64,000 nt of DNA from Rhodococcus sp. ABRD24. Lineage in GTDB: Bacteria; Actinomycetota; Actinomycetes; Mycobacteriales; Mycobacteriaceae. Location: positions 1,984,001 to 2,048,000 of the forward strand of contig NZ_CP035319.1 of the NCBI RefSeq assembly GCF_004328705.1, in the 5' to 3' direction. Positions 42,675 through 50,492 of this stretch are shown piece after piece. Positions within the stretch are counted from its first letter, which is position 1. The number at the start of each line of letters is the position of its first letter. The notes beneath the pieces are model-generated. The model made no database searches. It worked only from the letters and a program-made list of their open reading frames with translations, and was not told the origin of the DNA. Made by a program: the position numbers and the translations under genes.

Positions 42675-43699
42675 CGGTGTTCCTCCATCGCGGCGAGTCC
42701 GGCCGCGACGAGCGGGGGCACTGCCTCGCACGCATGCGCGAACCCGTCGCCCGTCGTGGCCCCGGCAAGATGCCGGTGCGTGATGCCCTCGGCGATCACC
42801 GCAAGCTTGAAATTGGCCAGACCCAGATAGAAACCCCAGTGGTCGAGGGGTGTTCCCGTCGCCGCCGAGTACATGTGCGCGATCGCATCGGCCGACGGCA
42901 AACGGGTACTCGTCCACGCTGCCGGTTCACCGAGGATGTCGTCCAGCGCGGGATGGCGGTAGACGCACATCTGCGCCAGGTCGGCGAGCGGGTCGCCCAG
43001 CGTCGAGAGCTCCCAGTCCACCACCGCGACAACCCGTCCGGGATCATCGGCGGCGACAAGGGTGTTGTCGATCCGGTAGTCGCCATGCACGATCGCCGCC
43101 TGCGACTCCCCGGGGATCGAGGCCTCGAGCATGCCGTGCAGGCGTTCCAGATCCGGCAGGTCCCGCGTCTTGACCCGCTCCCACTGCCGTGCCCACAGCG
43201 CCACCTGCCGGGACAGGTAGCCGTCGGGGCGACCGAAGGACTCGAGGCCGACGGCCCGGTAGTCGACATCGTGCAGCGCAGCGAGAACGCGCACCAGTTC
43301 GCCTGTACACGAGCCGATCTCGGCGTCCGAAAGCAGGTCGATGTCGTCGACCGTGCGGATCACCCGGCCGTCGACGAAGCCGGTGACCGCGAACGGCGCA
43401 CCCATCACCGACGGGTCCTCGCACAACACCACCGTCGGAGCGACGGGCACCGGCGAGTCCTGCAGTGCGGCACAGACACGGAACTCTCGCGCGACATCAT
43501 GCGCCGAGGGTGTCAGGCCAGCAGTCGGCGGCCTGCGCAACACCCATCGGGAGACGTCGTCGGACACCTTGAACGTGAGGTTGGACTTGCCTCCCGAGAT
43601 CAGCTCGGCGCGTAGTTCTCCGTCGACGGCCACTCCGGATCCCTCGAAGAACCGTTGCAATGCAACCAGGTCGAGGCCGTCGATCTGGGCCGCAGTCAC
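42671..43699 (-). CDS. APH/ACAD10-11-type phosphotransferase
   Basis: 342 residues, aminoglycoside-phosphotransferase fold. LISGGKSNLTFKVSDDVSRW is the nucleotide loop, AAIVHGDYRIDNTLVAADDP has the catalytic HGDxxxxN, and VVAVVDWELSTLGDPLADLA has the DWE metal aspartate. In animals this kinase domain is fused to ACAD10/11 acyl-CoA dehydrogenases, which degrade 4-hydroxy acids through a 4-phospho-acyl-CoA. Here the kinase gene overlaps an acyl-CoA dehydrogenase gene by four bases (GTGA), so the same split chemistry is likely. Antibiotic resistance is unlikely. Confidence 0.85.
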   Translation of the reverse strand: MTAAQIDGLDLVALQRFFEGSGVAVDGELRAELISGGKSNLTFKVSDDVSRWVLRRPPTAGLTPSAHDVAREFRVCAALQDSPVPVAPTVVLCEDPSVMGAPFAVTGFVDGRVIRTVDDIDLLSDAEIGSCTGELVRVLAALHDVDYRAVGLESFGRPDGYLSRQVALWARQWERVKTRDLPDLERLHGMLEASIPGESQAAIVHGDYRIDNTLVAADDPGRVVAVVDWELSTLGDPLADLAQMCVYRHPALDDILGEPAAWTSTRLPSADAIAHMYSAATGTPLDHWGFYLGLANFKLAVIAEGITHRHLAGATTGDGFAHACEAVPPLVAAGLAAMEEHR

Positions 43700-44910
43700 T
43701 TGTTCCCCTCCTCGCGTGCGGCGCGCTTCGCCTTCCCGACCACCCGTTTCGCGAGCGCCCACCGGTGCACCTCGGACGGTCCGTCGTAGACGCGGAACGG
43801 CCGCACCTCACGGGACAGGCGGGCGAGCGGCAGGTCGCCGGAGACACCCATGCCACCGCACATCTGGATCGACCGGTCCACGATCCGGAAGACCGCCTCG
43901 GACCCGAAAGCCTTCGCGATCGAGGTCGAATCCGACGCTGTCTCTCCCTGATCGAGTTCCCAGCAGGCCCGCACGAGCAACGCCCTGGTCGCGGCAATGT
44001 CGATCTCGTTGTCCGCGATCATCTTCTGGATCATGCCGAGGTCGCCGAGCCGGGATCCGAAGCCGTCCCGCCGTGCGACGTAGTCGACCGCGACGTCGTG
44101 GCCGCGGCGAGCCGCGCCCAGCCAGCGCATCACGTGCGTCATACGCGCGGGTCCGAGCCGGACCTGCGCGTAGGCGAAGCCCTCATCGACGGCGCCCAGG
44201 ACGGCCTCGTCCGGGACGAACAGATCCTCGAAGAACACCTCGCAATGGCCGCCGATCATCGCACGGTCGAGAGTGTCGATGTGCCGGCCGACCCGGATTC
44301 CCGGCGCGGATCCGGGCGCGAGGAACATGGTCGCACCGCCGCGGTCACCCGGCGCACCGGACGTGCGGGCCATGATGATGAAGAAGCCCGCCCCTTCGGC
44401 TCCGGTAATGAACCACTTGTGGCCGTTGACCTTCCAGCCGCCAGGCACCTTCTCGCCGCGGGTGGTGAGCGCGGACGGATCGGAGCCGGCACCGGGCGCG
44501 GGCTCGGTCATCGCGAACGCCGACCGGACCTCACCGCGCGCGAGCGGCCCCAGGAACTGCTCCTTCTGCGCAGCGTCTGCGACATGTGCGAGCAGGTGCA
44601 CATTGCCCTCGTCGGGGGCTGCGATGTTGAGGGCGCTCGGCCCGAACAGCGAGTAACCGGCCGCCTCGAAAACCGGCGCGCGGTCGCTCATGTCGAGGCC
44701 CAGGCCGCCACACTCGACGGGCGCGTGCGGCGCGAGCAATCCCCGCCTCTTTGCCTCAGCCTGCATCTCGACCCGGACGGCGTCGCCTCCGGCCGCGGCA
44801 ATATCGCCGCCGTGCGCGTCCTCGATCGGCAGCACCACTTCCCGCACGAACTCGCTGGTGCGCGCGACGAGGTCGTCGACCTCCGGTGAATACGACAGGT
44901 CCACAGCCAT
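43696..44910 (-). CDS. Acyl-CoA dehydrogenase (ACAD10/11-like partner)
   Basis: 404 residues. FAMTEPAPGAGSDPSALTTR and GHKWFITGAEGAGFFIIMAR bind FAD and substrate. IQMCGGMGVSGDLPLARLSR and RPFRVYDGPSEVHRWALAKR are the C-terminal ACAD blocks. In the ACAD11 group the enzyme eliminates phosphate from 4-phospho-acyl-CoA; overlap with the kinase gene supports that. First gene of the operon ACAD - APH - SDR - phosphatase. ATG follows AGGAAC. A 22-base TetR-type palindrome lies 21 bases upstream. Confidence 0.9.
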   Translation of the reverse strand: MAVDLSYSPEVDDLVARTSEFVREVVLPIEDAHGGDIAAAGGDAVRVEMQAEAKRRGLLAPHAPVECGGLGLDMSDRAPVFEAAGYSLFGPSALNIAAPDEGNVHLLAHVADAAQKEQFLGPLARGEVRSAFAMTEPAPGAGSDPSALTTRGEKVPGGWKVNGHKWFITGAEGAGFFIIMARTSGAPGDRGGATMFLAPGSAPGIRVGRHIDTLDRAMIGGHCEVFFEDLFVPDEAVLGAVDEGFAYAQVRLGPARMTHVMRWLGAARRGHDVAVDYVARRDGFGSRLGDLGMIQKMIADNEIDIAATRALLVRACWELDQGETASDSTSIAKAFGSEAVFRIVDRSIQMCGGMGVSGDLPLARLSREVRPFRVYDGPSEVHRWALAKRVVGKAKRAAREEGNK

Positions 44911-44930
44911 GCCCGTTCCTCCATCCAGTT

Positions 44931-44952
44931 ACCGAGCGATCGATCGGTCGGT
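44931..44952. promoter_or_regulatory. TetR-type operator before the acyl-CoA dehydrogenase operon
   Basis: A 22-base palindrome with core CGAGCGATCGATCGGTCG and outer ACCG/CGGT, one mismatched pair. A second perfect palindrome, GACACGATCGTGTC, lies at 44966-44979. The rest of the 276-base gap to 45187 shows no gene. Confidence 0.6.
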
Positions 44953-45186
44953 CTCCGCCTACGGTGACACGATCGTGTCGCCAGGTCAAGAATCCGGCGC
45001 CTCAGATCGCCCCGGCCTACGCTCCGGACGCCATCCGGTAGCCGGAGACCGAAACCGTGAACTACCTTGTTTGCAGATATGCGACCGACCGGATACTGCA
45101 TGCCTGTAGATGCAGATAGGGATGAATTCGCGGGGCTACCACACGATCGACGCGCCGATCGACGCATCGACCGGCAACCATCGCCG

Positions 45187-45798
45187 TCAGCGCGCGCCGA
45201 CCGCGCCCCGCGCAATCGCCGAATAGCGCTCGACCAGCTCGTTCGGTCCGAGTTCCCCGTCAGGCCGGTACCAACTCGCCACGGCTATGCACATGGTTGC
45301 GACTGCCCGGCTCGCGTCCTCCGGATAGGGCGAGGCGAAGTCTCCCGACCGCACCCCCGCACGCACGATGGCGTCGAGCATTCGCTGCTGCTGGTCGCGC
45401 AGCGCGACATACTCGGCGCGCGCTGCCGGTTCCATGCTGCGCATCTCGGTGGACGCGACAAACGCCTGCTCGCGCCGGAACATGTGGAAGCGCAGGAGCG
45501 ACTCGACGACGGCGTCGAACTGCTCGCGCGGTGACGGGCCCGACTCGGCCAGAGCCCGTCTGCTGCGGTCCAGCAAATCCGCCATGATCACCCGCGTGAG
45601 CGCCACCAGCAGAGCCTGTTTGGACGGGTAGTGGTGATACAGCCCAGGCACCGAGAGCCCGGCCCGCCCGGCAATCTCGCGGATCGACGCACCCTCGTAT
45701 CCGCGCTCGGCAAACAGCGCCAATGCCGCGGCCAGCGGACCCGGTAGCGTCGAGTCCCCGTACTGCCGCCACGAGCCGGGCATCGTGTCCGAAGTCAT
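45187..45798 (-). CDS. TetR-family regulator of the acyl-CoA dehydrogenase operon
   Basis: 203 residues. HTH at about residues 17-60 (ALALFAERGYEGASIREIAG, then LSVPGLYHHYPSKQALL). The C-terminal domain is like KstR2/FadR-type acyl-CoA sensors, but I cannot name the ligand. It lies upstream of and in the same direction as the ACAD operon; the palindrome at 44931 is the natural target. ATG at 45798 has TACGGT six bases upstream and no Shine-Dalgarno sequence. Confidence 0.85.
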   Translation of the reverse strand: MTSDTMPGSWRQYGDSTLPGPLAAALALFAERGYEGASIREIAGRAGLSVPGLYHHYPSKQALLVALTRVIMADLLDRSRRALAESGPSPREQFDAVVESLLRFHMFRREQAFVASTEMRSMEPAARAEYVALRDQQQRMLDAIVRAGVRSGDFASPYPEDASRAVATMCIAVASWYRPDGELGPNELVERYSAIARGAVGAR

Positions 45799-45804
45799 GG
45801 CTCT

Positions 45805-45810
45805 ACCGTA
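45805..45810 (-). promoter_or_regulatory. -10 hexamer of a leaderless tetR mRNA
   Basis: TACGGT on the minus strand, six bases, then the ATG at 45798. Confidence 0.5.
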
Positions 45811-45830
45811 TGCGCGCCTCAATCGATCAC

Positions 45831-45893
45831 CGCGTTTGGCGCACCTATCGCGGATTCCGGTCGCCGGAAAGCACGATAAGTGCGCACAGCGCA
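45831..45893. repeat. Dispersed inverted-repeat element, copy C
   Basis: Arms 45831-45852 (CGCGTTTGGCGCACCTATCG then CG) and 45872-45893, more diverged than copies A and B; spacer 19 bases. Between the pseudo-PBP stop and the TetR start. Confidence 0.8.
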
Positions 45894-45934
45894 GCGGCCA
45901 GACGGACAGGTCAGGGCGGGACAGGGGCGGGCAG

Positions 45935-47617
45935 CTACTTCTCTACCGGCTTGGCCATTTCCTTCATCAGCAAGTCGGTCATCTTCACCGCGCGATCACC
46001 GCCGTCGGCATCGGCGACGAAGACCGCGAATGCCAGGTCCCCGCGAGATCCGAAGAACCAGCGGTCACTGTCGTTGCCGGACGCCATGCCGATCAGGCCC
46101 GGGTACTGCTCGAGCATCTTCGCCGGCCCGCGCTGGACGTTGTCGCGCATCGCGTTTCGCAGCTGATCGGTGACGTTTGCGGGTAGCGCGCCCTCGGCGT
46201 TCTTCGCGGCAGCCTGCTGACCCTCGACGATCATCGGCATCGGGGCGCTCCCGCGGGCGACGGACGCGGCCACCATCGCGAGCCCGAACGGACTGATCTT
46301 CGGTTCGGAACCGCTCTTGGAGTGCATCACCTGGTCGACATCGGACTGCGATGCGGTGAGCACGGCGGTCTCCGGGTCCAGACCCGGCATCTCGTAGTTC
46401 AGCCCGATACCGAGCTGCCGTCCCGCGCGTTCGAGGTCGTCCTCACTCACCATCCCCGGATCCACCCCCGCCTGCAGCGCGGCGGCATTGCGGACCAGAT
46501 CGACGGAGTCGCCTGCCGGGTAGAGCCCGGTGAAGGCGATCGATCCCTGCTCGATTGCCTGGTTGTTCTGCGCGGCGACCACCACCGCTCCGGTGGAGGG
46601 CCGGATCGCAACGATCGCTGCCGGGGTGCCGGCACTGACGACCGCGTTCTCAGCCGCCAACTGCATCCGAGAATCGAGCGTCGCCTTGATGTCCGGTCCG
46701 GGCGGGCCCTGATAGCCCACCTGCGGAACCAGCGTCCCGTCCGGCTCGACGAGGTTGACCGCCCACCCGGCTGTCGCATCCCGATTCATCTGCCACACGG
46801 TTCGTAGCGGGTCGAGTAATGGTGTCACGATACGACGGTCGGTGGTGATCAGCTTGGGCTGCTTGTCGACGATCACGCCCGGGATGCCGGTGAGATCCCG
46901 TTCGAGGTACTGGAAATCCTGGTCGCGCAACAGCACTGCGACCACCTGCTGTCCAGGTTTGGCCGCCATGCTCTTCCGCATGGAATCCGCGGTCACAAGA
47001 GGGGCAACCGGCTCGAGAGCCTTCGCCAAGCGGTCGGTGGTGGCCACCGGGTCCGGCATGGTCGCGGGGTCGAGCGTGATGGCGTTGATGGTCTGCTCAG
47101 CCATCAACGGATTACCCGCGGCGTCGAAGACGCGCGGCGCAGCGGCGTCGGTCCGGTCGTACCGGACCGTCCGGCCATGCCCCATGTCCGGCGCGAGCAG
47201 TGTGGGATCCCACGAGATCCGCCACCCCACCGAGAGCTTCCGCACACCCCCGTCGACGTAGTAGCTCCAGTCCTTGCCCTCGCCGAAATTCCACGCGGCG
47301 TCCATGGTGAAGAAGCCGGAATCGCTATTCAGTTCCACGAACTGAGCAATATCGAACCGCGACTCCTCGGGATCGAGTCCGTCGAACATCTGCTGAATCG
47401 ATTCCTGGGCCGCATTCGGATACGACGTCAACTCGGCGGCGGCGGACGCATCCCGGTCGTTGAGAGCCTGCACGAATCCCGTGACGACCGACTGCGCGTC
47501 GGCGTCGGGTTTCGATCCGACACATGATGCGAGGGCAACGGCCAGCACGGCCACCAGGCCCAGCGGCAGGGCAATCGCACAGCTACGCCGCAGTCGCGGC
47601 GATGCTCGGAAACCCAT
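45935..47617 (-). CDS. Catalytically dead PBP-like lipoprotein (pseudo-transpeptidase)
   Basis: 560 residues. Lipobox LASC at about residue 32 after a hydrophobic signal. The N-terminal NTF2-like MecA-type domain and the transpeptidase fold align with the neighbouring PBP along their length (compare FGLAMVAASVARG here with FGMALVAASIANG). All three catalytic motifs are gone: SxxK reads GDSVDL, about 47 residues with the SxN motif are deleted between ALQAG and LGIGL, and KTG reads GMASG. The reading frame is intact, so it is a maintained protein and not a decaying pseudogene. Likely a scaffold or regulator of the active PBP. Alternative start ATG at 47629. Confidence 0.85.
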   Translation of the reverse strand: MGFRASPRLRRSCAIALPLGLVAVLAVALASCVGSKPDADAQSVVTGFVQALNDRDASAAAELTSYPNAAQESIQQMFDGLDPEESRFDIAQFVELNSDSGFFTMDAAWNFGEGKDWSYYVDGGVRKLSVGWRISWDPTLLAPDMGHGRTVRYDRTDAAAPRVFDAAGNPLMAEQTINAITLDPATMPDPVATTDRLAKALEPVAPLVTADSMRKSMAAKPGQQVVAVLLRDQDFQYLERDLTGIPGVIVDKQPKLITTDRRIVTPLLDPLRTVWQMNRDATAGWAVNLVEPDGTLVPQVGYQGPPGPDIKATLDSRMQLAAENAVVSAGTPAAIVAIRPSTGAVVVAAQNNQAIEQGSIAFTGLYPAGDSVDLVRNAAALQAGVDPGMVSEDDLERAGRQLGIGLNYEMPGLDPETAVLTASQSDVDQVMHSKSGSEPKISPFGLAMVAASVARGSAPMPMIVEGQQAAAKNAEGALPANVTDQLRNAMRDNVQRGPAKMLEQYPGLIGMASGNDSDRWFFGSRGDLAFAVFVADADGGDRAVKMTDLLMKEMAKPVEK

Positions 47618-47749
47618 GGTCACAATCATCCCGTTTGCCACATGAGTAACAAGCACGGATCGCAAACGAAGAAGTCACGATTGCGCCACCGGCGCTCGCT
47701 GCCGATACCTACCCGTTACCCCGCGGGCCCGACAGGTATCAGGCGTGAC

Positions 47750-49504
47750 CTACCGCAGAAAACGTCCGGCTGCATCCAGCGCGGGACCCGAACTATCCGC
47801 TCCTGCAACGAAAACCGCAAAAGCCAGGTCCCTGTCGATACCTACGAACCATCCGTGCGAATCGGTACCGTCGCCGTACTCCGCGGTGCCGGTCTTACCC
47901 TCGATGTTCGGAAGATCGGCGAGGATCTTCGCCGTACCGTCCGTGACCGTCTCGCGCATCATCGACCGCAGGGCCGCATCGACCGCGGCGGGGACTGCGG
48001 CAACGCTCTTGTCCCCCACCCCGGGCCGGCCGGCGATCATCATCGGTGACGGTGTCGTGCCATTCGCGATCGATGCGGCCACCAGCGCCATACCGAACGG
48101 CGACGCGGTCACCTGCCCCTGCCCGATCGCCGACTCCACCCGCTCGGCCGGTGTCGACGCCGCCGGCACGCTCCCGGTGACGGTCGTCAGTCCCGGTGTC
48201 ACGTAGTCGATCCCCAGGCCGAACTGCAGTGCGGCCTGCGACAGCGCGTCCGGCGGCAGGGAGACGGCCAGGCGGGCCATCGTGGTGTTGCACGACTGAG
48301 CGAAGGCCGAGTGCAACGGGACCGAACCGAGGTCGAAGTTGTCGTCGTTGGGAATCTGGCGTCCTTCGACGTTCTCGGTGCCCGGGCACGGCAGGACGGT
48401 ATCCGGGGTGACCTTGCCGGCCTGCAACGCCGCCGATGTCGTAACCGTCTTGAACGTCGAACCCGGCGGATAGAGACCGGTCAGCGCGATCGAGCCCTGC
48501 GCGTCGGCTGGCGCGTTCTGCGCGACCGCAAGCACGGCCCCGGTCGACGGTTGCAGCGCGACGATCACGGCTGGTTGCGGCACTCCGGCCAGCGCATTCT
48601 CTGCCTTCATCTGTAGGCGCAGATCCAGCGTGGTGTCGAGATCCGGCGCTGGCGTGCCGTCCTGCCCGGCAAGACGGCGCACCGAGCCGTCCGCGCCGAC
48701 CATTTGCACGGCCCACCCTGCCGACGCGTCCTGTCCCTGCTGCCACAGATCGGCGAGCCCACCGAGTACCGGCGACGCCAGCGCGCGGTCCACCGTCAGC
48801 AGACGCGTCTGCTGCACCAACTCCACCCCGGTCAGGGCCTCGAGCCGCTTGCGAACAGGAGTAATGTCGTTTTCCCGCAGGGTGATTGCGGTGATCGGCT
48901 GACCACCCGCCTTCGCGAGGTCGCCGCGCAACGAGTCCACGGTGATGGTCGGCACGATCGGGGTGAGCAGCGGTGCGACGGCCGCCGGATCCGCTGACGG
49001 CTGCAGGTTCACGAGGGTTACCACCTGCTGCATCATGATCGGCTCGCCCGTGCTCGCCCGCACCACCGGGGGAGGCCCTGCGGTCGGGGTGAAGCGGACC
49101 GTCTCGTCGGCACCGAGCCCAGGCACCAGCAACGCCGGATCCCACGACAGTCGCTGTTCTCCAGACACACTCACGATCTTGCCGGTTGTGGAGTACTGCC
49201 AGCCCCGGTCTTCGCCGAAATCCCAGTCGGCATCGAGGGTGAACGAATCGCCTTCCTGTGCGACGGTGAAGCTGCGTTCCCGCTCGTCCAGCCCGTCGAA
49301 CAGTGCCGTGATGGCGGCGGACGCGGCCGCAGGATCGCTCGTCAGATCCGCGGCGGCCTGAACATTCCCGCTCGCCATCGCATCGGCGAACTGCTGTTCG
49401 GGCGATGGCGAATCGCCGCCGCATCCGGCCAGCACCAGCGCTGAAGTGGCGAGCAGAGCGGTCAGAGTGGTGCAAGGGCCGGAGCGCGAACGCGTGACAG
49501 ACAT
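47750..49504 (-). CDS. Penicillin-binding protein, MecA/Rv2864c-like lipoprotein transpeptidase
   Basis: 584 residues. Lipobox LAGC at about residue 28. NTF2-like domain (about 30-150), dimer domain, then the transpeptidase with catalytic Ser in PPGSTFKTV, AQSCNTTMARL as SxN and IEGKTGTAEYGDG as KTG. It cross-links peptidoglycan outside the membrane and resembles the low-affinity PBPs related to Rv2864c and PbpA-like class B enzymes. It stands upstream of the dead paralogue on the same strand, 133 bases away; that gap holds no clear gene or terminator. Confidence 0.92.
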   Translation of the reverse strand: MSVTRSRSGPCTTLTALLATSALVLAGCGGDSPSPEQQFADAMASGNVQAAADLTSDPAAASAAITALFDGLDERERSFTVAQEGDSFTLDADWDFGEDRGWQYSTTGKIVSVSGEQRLSWDPALLVPGLGADETVRFTPTAGPPPVVRASTGEPIMMQQVVTLVNLQPSADPAAVAPLLTPIVPTITVDSLRGDLAKAGGQPITAITLRENDITPVRKRLEALTGVELVQQTRLLTVDRALASPVLGGLADLWQQGQDASAGWAVQMVGADGSVRRLAGQDGTPAPDLDTTLDLRLQMKAENALAGVPQPAVIVALQPSTGAVLAVAQNAPADAQGSIALTGLYPPGSTFKTVTTSAALQAGKVTPDTVLPCPGTENVEGRQIPNDDNFDLGSVPLHSAFAQSCNTTMARLAVSLPPDALSQAALQFGLGIDYVTPGLTTVTGSVPAASTPAERVESAIGQGQVTASPFGMALVAASIANGTTPSPMMIAGRPGVGDKSVAAVPAAVDAALRSMMRETVTDGTAKILADLPNIEGKTGTAEYGDGTDSHGWFVGIDRDLAFAVFVAGADSSGPALDAAGRFLR

Positions 49505-49627
49505 GGTCTCGATGATGCCGCAGAAACCGACCTGACGGACGGTGGCACCCGCCGAGAAACGGAGTAATCATGTAATCAGTGCCGCGCGAGAGGCGCAGAC
49601 ACCAGGGTCGACCCGAGGAGGACGATC

Positions 49628-50206
49628 ATGAGAAGGGCACATGGCCACGGCGGATTCGGACCCGGTGGCCGCAGATTCGGAAGACCTGGCGGCTGGCAGC
49701 AAGCCGATGCCCCGGATGCCTCGGATGCCGCCGATTGGTTCGCCGGCCGCCTGCCGGACAACTGGTTCACCGGGAGCCCCACGGTGGAAGTGGACCGCGA
49801 GGAGATCGTGGTGACCGGAGTACTCGCACCCGCCGAGGGAATCGAGAACTCGGCCGCCACCGAGGAGGGCCTCATCGCCCGATTCCGGGAGTCCACCCGG
49901 CCCGCTCGCATACAGATCGCCGACGAGGCCGAGGCCCGCTACGGGCGCAAGGTCGCGTGGGGAGTAACGATCGGCGACCAGCAGGTCCTGTTCACCAACC
50001 TCGCCGTTCCGGTGATGACGCGGCTGCGCCAGCCCGAGCGAAAGGTACTCGATACCCTCGTCGACGCCGGGGTGGCTCGTTCCCGGTCCGACGCACTCAC
50101 CTGGACGGTGCGTCTGGCTGGACAACACAGCCAGGAGTGGCTCGCGGAACTACGCGAGGCGATGCGCAAGGTCGACGACCTCAGATCGGAGGGACCGCAG
50201 ATCTGA
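49628..50206 (+). CDS. Uncharacterised protein with RHH-like C-terminus
   Basis: 192 residues. A Gly/Arg-rich N-terminus (residues 1-25), then a beta-rich middle (VEVDREEIVVTGVLA, ARYGRKVAWGVTIGDQQVLF). The C-terminal 60 residues (VMTRLRQPERKVLDTLVDAG, then VARSRSDALTWTVRLAGQHS) resemble ribbon-helix-helix or CopG-like helices, so nucleic-acid binding is possible. Codon use is like its neighbours. ATG follows GAGGAGG. It is divergent from the PBP. I do not recognise the family. Confidence 0.75.
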   Translation: MRRAHGHGGFGPGGRRFGRPGGWQQADAPDASDAADWFAGRLPDNWFTGSPTVEVDREEIVVTGVLAPAEGIENSAATEEGLIARFRESTRPARIQIADEAEARYGRKVAWGVTIGDQQVLFTNLAVPVMTRLRQPERKVLDTLVDAGVARSRSDALTWTVRLAGQHSQEWLAELREAMRKVDDLRSEGPQI

Positions 50207-50436
50207 GCCGGCCCGACAATTGAGTGGCTTCGCCGAGTCGTTGGGTCGCGACGTCGAAGACACAGCCGCGCAACGACTCTGTGAGCTTCACGAATGGGTT
50301 GGGTGTCGATGCGGCAAGAGTTCGGAAGACAAATCGCTTGCACGACCGTCGAACCACCCATAACCTGTGGTTCGTCCGTGTTCCCGACTGATCGGAGAAG
50401 GTCCTTGCTCCTGTAGAGGTGATCCGCGCCAGAGCG

Positions 50437-50463
50437 CGGCGTATGCGCCGATCGCATACGCCG
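50437..50463 (+). promoter_or_regulatory. Hairpin in the ABC-F leader
   Basis: Perfect 11-base arms, CGGCGTATGCG and CGCATACGCCG, around CCGAT, 29 bases before the abcF ATG. The left arm contains an ATG that starts an Arg-rich short frame. The rest of 50207-50436 shows no gene. Confidence 0.5.
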
Positions 50464-50492
50464 GTACGCCGCAACGACCTCAGGGAGCAACC

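Noticed and set aside
42671..43699. Aminoglycoside-resistance gene
   Set aside because: The APH fold is present, but the operon with an acyl-CoA dehydrogenase points to the ACAD10/11-type metabolic kinase.
44980..45186. Short inverted repeats (for example CTGCAT and ATGCAG near 45096-45116)
   Set aside because: Short arms expected by chance; no gene or clear regulatory pattern.
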